Shown: positions 12,763 through 14,221 of the stretch, one piece after another
Layout: every line of letters starts with the position of its first letter
Position numbering within the stretch: the first letter of the stretch is position 1
From: WTFY01 sp964614915
GTDB taxonomy: Bacteria > Pseudomonadota > Gammaproteobacteria > UBA4575
Reading direction: 5' to 3'
DNA: 14,221 nt
Assembly (NCBI GenBank): GCA_964614915.1
Contig: CAZTNC010000022.1
Location: 1-14,221 of the forward strand
Translations under genes and position numbers: made by a program
Notes under the pieces: generated by a model
What the model was told of the DNA's origin: nothing
The model's input: only the letters and a program-made list of their open reading frames with translations
Database searches by the model: none

Positions 12763-13692
12763 ATGACAAAGACACACGCTAAAACCATATCCGTTTTCGA
12801 GTTCTTCAAGCTGTTCCCTGATGAGGCTGCGGCTGTGAAGTTCATAGAGGAGCAAGTCTGGCAGGATGGCATCGTATGCCCACACTGCGGGGAGATCGGC
12901 AACAGCACGCCAAGGGCCAAAAGGCATGGGCATCGCTGCAAGTCATGCCGCAAGGACTTCACGGTTCGCACGGGTACGATCTTCGAGCAATCGCGTCTGC
13001 CTCTTGTCAAATGGCTATATGCCATATATCTTGTCCAAACCAGCCGCAAGAGCATTAGCAGTCTACAGCTTTCCAAAGAGCTAGATATCACACAAAAGAC
13101 TGCTTGGTTCTTACTTCACAGGATTCGTGAAGCCTGCACACAGGGCGACTGGAAGCTGACCAACGTAGTAGAAGTCGATGAGACTTACATTGGCGGCAAA
13201 GAACGGAACAAGCACAACAACAAGAAAATCCGGGCCGGGCGCGGTGCTGTAGGGAAGCAGGCTGTTATCGGCGCACGTGAGCGTGGGGGAAACGTGAAAG
13301 CCAAGGCGATCACAACGACTGATGGTGAAACCCTCAAAGGCTTCATACATGAGAATGTAGAGCCAGGGACTACGGTATTCACCGATGACCACAGGGGCTA
13401 TCATGGCCTGCACGGTGTCATCTACAACCACGCATCCGTGAAGCACTCCGCCAAAGAGTATGTGAACGGGATGATCCATACCAACGGGATTGAGAGTGTT
13501 TGGGCCTTGCTGAAAAGAGGCTATACCGGAACGTTCCACCACTTCAGTCTCAAGCACCTGCAACGGTACGTGGATGAGTTCACATTCCGATTGAACGAGG
13601 GACGCTGCGAGCGCGATACGATAGACCGCATGAAGTCGGTATGCGCTGCCAGTGCCAACAAGAGACTGACCTACCGCGATCTGACCGCATAG
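12763..13692 (+). CDS. IS1595-family (ISXO2-like) transposase
   Basis: This 309-residue transposase has the family layout: an N-terminal zinc ribbon (CPHC at 39-42, CKSC at 59-62), a helix-turn-helix-like region (LSKELDITQKTAWFLLHRIR) and an ISXO2-like catalytic domain. The acidic residues are Asp139 in VEVDETYIGGK and Asp208 in VFTDDHRGY. These are followed by NGIESVWALLKRG with Asn241, Glu244 and Lys251, and the conserved ending FHHFSLKHLQRYVDEF and FRLN. It cuts and moves the element. The length is normal and no break is visible, so it may be active. The ATG at 12763 is chosen because it begins the conserved domain; an in-frame TTG lies 18 bases upstream inside the hairpin. The ribosome site is weak. 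The M gene follows closely, probably in the same transcript. Confidence 0.9.
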   Translation: MTKTHAKTISVFEFFKLFPDEAAAVKFIEEQVWQDGIVCPHCGEIGNSTPRAKRHGHRCKSCRKDFTVRTGTIFEQSRLPLVKWLYAIYLVQTSRKSISSLQLSKELDITQKTAWFLLHRIREACTQGDWKLTNVVEVDETYIGGKERNKHNNKKIRAGRGAVGKQAVIGARERGGNVKAKAITTTDGETLKGFIHENVEPGTTVFTDDHRGYHGLHGVIYNHASVKHSAKEYVNGMIHTNGIESVWALLKRGYTGTFHHFSLKHLQRYVDEFTFRLNEGRCERDTIDRMKSVCAASANKRLTYRDLTA

Positions 13693-13701
13693 AGTTTGCC
13701 C

Positions 13702-14221
13702 GTGCAGAACTGGGCGAACCAGACCATCTGGACTGCGGACAATCTGCCCGTGCTTCGCGGGATGAATTCGCAGTCCGTGGATTTGATTTACCTTGATCCA
13801 CCTTTCAACTCGAAAACCAACTACGCCGCGCCTATTGGAAGCGAAGCGGCGGGCGCGGAGTTTAAAGACACTTGGACGCTGCATGATGTAGACATTGCAT
13901 GGCTTGACCTGATCGAAGCCAAGCACCCTGCACTAAGCAAGGTGATTCATGCCGCCATGAGTCCGAGTGACAAGTCCTACTTGATCTACATGGCCGTTCG
14001 CTTGCTGGAAATGAAGCGGGTGCTAAAAGACACGGGCAGTCTTTACCTGCATTGCGACCCGACCATGAGCCATTACCTGAAACTGTTACTGGATGCAATC
14101 ATGGGGCGCACGAACTTCCAGAATGAAGTGATCTGGTCTTATCGCCGTTGGCCGTCCAAGCAACTAAGATTCCAGCGTATGCACGATGTTTTGCTCTACT
14201 ACACGAATGGCAGACCTCATA
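13702..14221 (+). CDS. Site-specific DNA methyltransferase M, 5' part
   Basis: The frame is open from a GTG at 13702 to the window edge, 173 codons. It reads QNWANQTIWTADNLPVLRGM and then has the catalytic motif DPPF (32-35, LIYLDPPFNS), followed by LKDTGSLYLHCDPTMSHYLK and VIWSYRRW. This is the order of beta-class amino-methyltransferases (adenine-N6 or cytosine-N4), where DPPY/F precedes the SAM-binding FxGxG motif; that motif would lie beyond the window. In the A-B-M cassettes the gene begins ATGTCTGCC. Here the matching position reads GAGTTTGCC, so the original start seems lost and GTG 13702 is the first usable start. It sits nine bases behind the transposase. No restriction partner is visible, so a passenger or solitary methylase is likely. 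Confidence 0.8.
   Translation, partial: MQNWANQTIWTADNLPVLRGMNSQSVDLIYLDPPFNSKTNYAAPIGSEAAGAEFKDTWTLHDVDIAWLDLIEAKHPALSKVIHAAMSPSDKSYLIYMAVRLLEMKRVLKDTGSLYLHCDPTMSHYLKLLLDAIMGRTNFQNEVIWSYRRWPSKQLRFQRMHDVLLYYTNGRPH

Larger units (their letters stand above)
12718..14221 (+). mobile_element. IS1595-family transposon with methyltransferase passenger; right end outside window
   Basis: The unit contains an intact ISXO2-like transposase and, nine bases later, the methyltransferase M gene running off the window. The left boundary is tentative. AGTGTAAGATTG at 12718-12729 is followed by TAGCCAGTTAA at 12730-12740, and the same 11-mer follows the terminal repeat in cassette copy 3 (9713-9703 on the minus strand). 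IS1595-family elements carrying passenger genes are known. The right terminal repeat and target duplication cannot be seen. Confidence 0.55.

Noticed and set aside
13111..13926. Minus-strand open frame of 271 codons across the transposase and methyltransferase
   Set aside because: Both plus-strand genes are clearly recognised with catalytic motifs; the antisense frame is a by-product.
1..14221. CRISPR arrays, tRNA or rRNA genes
   Set aside because: No regularly spaced direct repeats, no cloverleaf with CCA/TTC loop pattern and no rRNA-like sequence were seen on either strand.

Overview
The window looks like an accessory, mobile-element-rich region of a moderately GC-rich Gram-negative proteobacterium, most likely a gammaproteobacterium. 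Signs of an outer membrane are a TolC-type channel, lipoproteins with LAAC/LAGC lipoboxes, and an outer-membrane beta-barrel fragment. No species can be named from the sequence.

Layout. (1) About 1-1122: tightly packed, overlapping small minus-strand genes (two Cys-rich zinc-ribbon-like proteins and a small lipoprotein) of phage or plasmid style, cut off on the right by a mobile element. (2) 1123-1755: a decayed three-gene cassette, here called A-B-M. A is a small basic protein, B is a 58-residue single-TM protein, and M is a remnant of an adenine/cytosine-N4 type DNA methyltransferase. (3) 1779-6972: an intact plus-strand efflux operon: TolC-like channel, a PAS domain fused to a MacA/HlyD-type adaptor, a LolD/MacB-type ATPase, and a MacB/FtsX-type permease. 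(4) 7118-9191: minus-strand exported proteins: a Calx-beta-like secreted protein, a second B copy, and a frameshifted TbpB-like lipoprotein. (5) 9251-9742: a second A-B-M cassette in inverted orientation. Its outer end carries the same 17-bp sequence as the cassette at 1123, so the pair flanks the efflux operon like a composite element. (6) 10055-10563: a fourth B copy, overlapping a gene (C) for a tandem zinc-finger protein. (7) 10652-12486: a second TbpB-like lipoprotein and the orphan C-terminal barrel of an autotransporter-like protein. (8) 12718-14221: an intact IS1595-family (ISXO2-like) transposase followed by the 5' part of an apparently open copy of methyltransferase M, which runs off the window.

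How the parts relate. The four efflux genes overlap or nearly abut and form one tripartite export system. Its adaptor carries a cytoplasmic PAS sensor, which is the most unusual protein here. The rest of the window is held together by a recurring cassette. The small membrane protein B (C-terminal motif SVYFAIxGFITLFK) occurs four times, on both strands, with different neighbours, and in three of the four it is start/stop-overlapped with its upstream or downstream neighbour. B stays open while A, M and one C copy are broken. The same M gene sits behind the IS1595 transposase, which suggests the A-B-M cassettes are relatives of that transposon.
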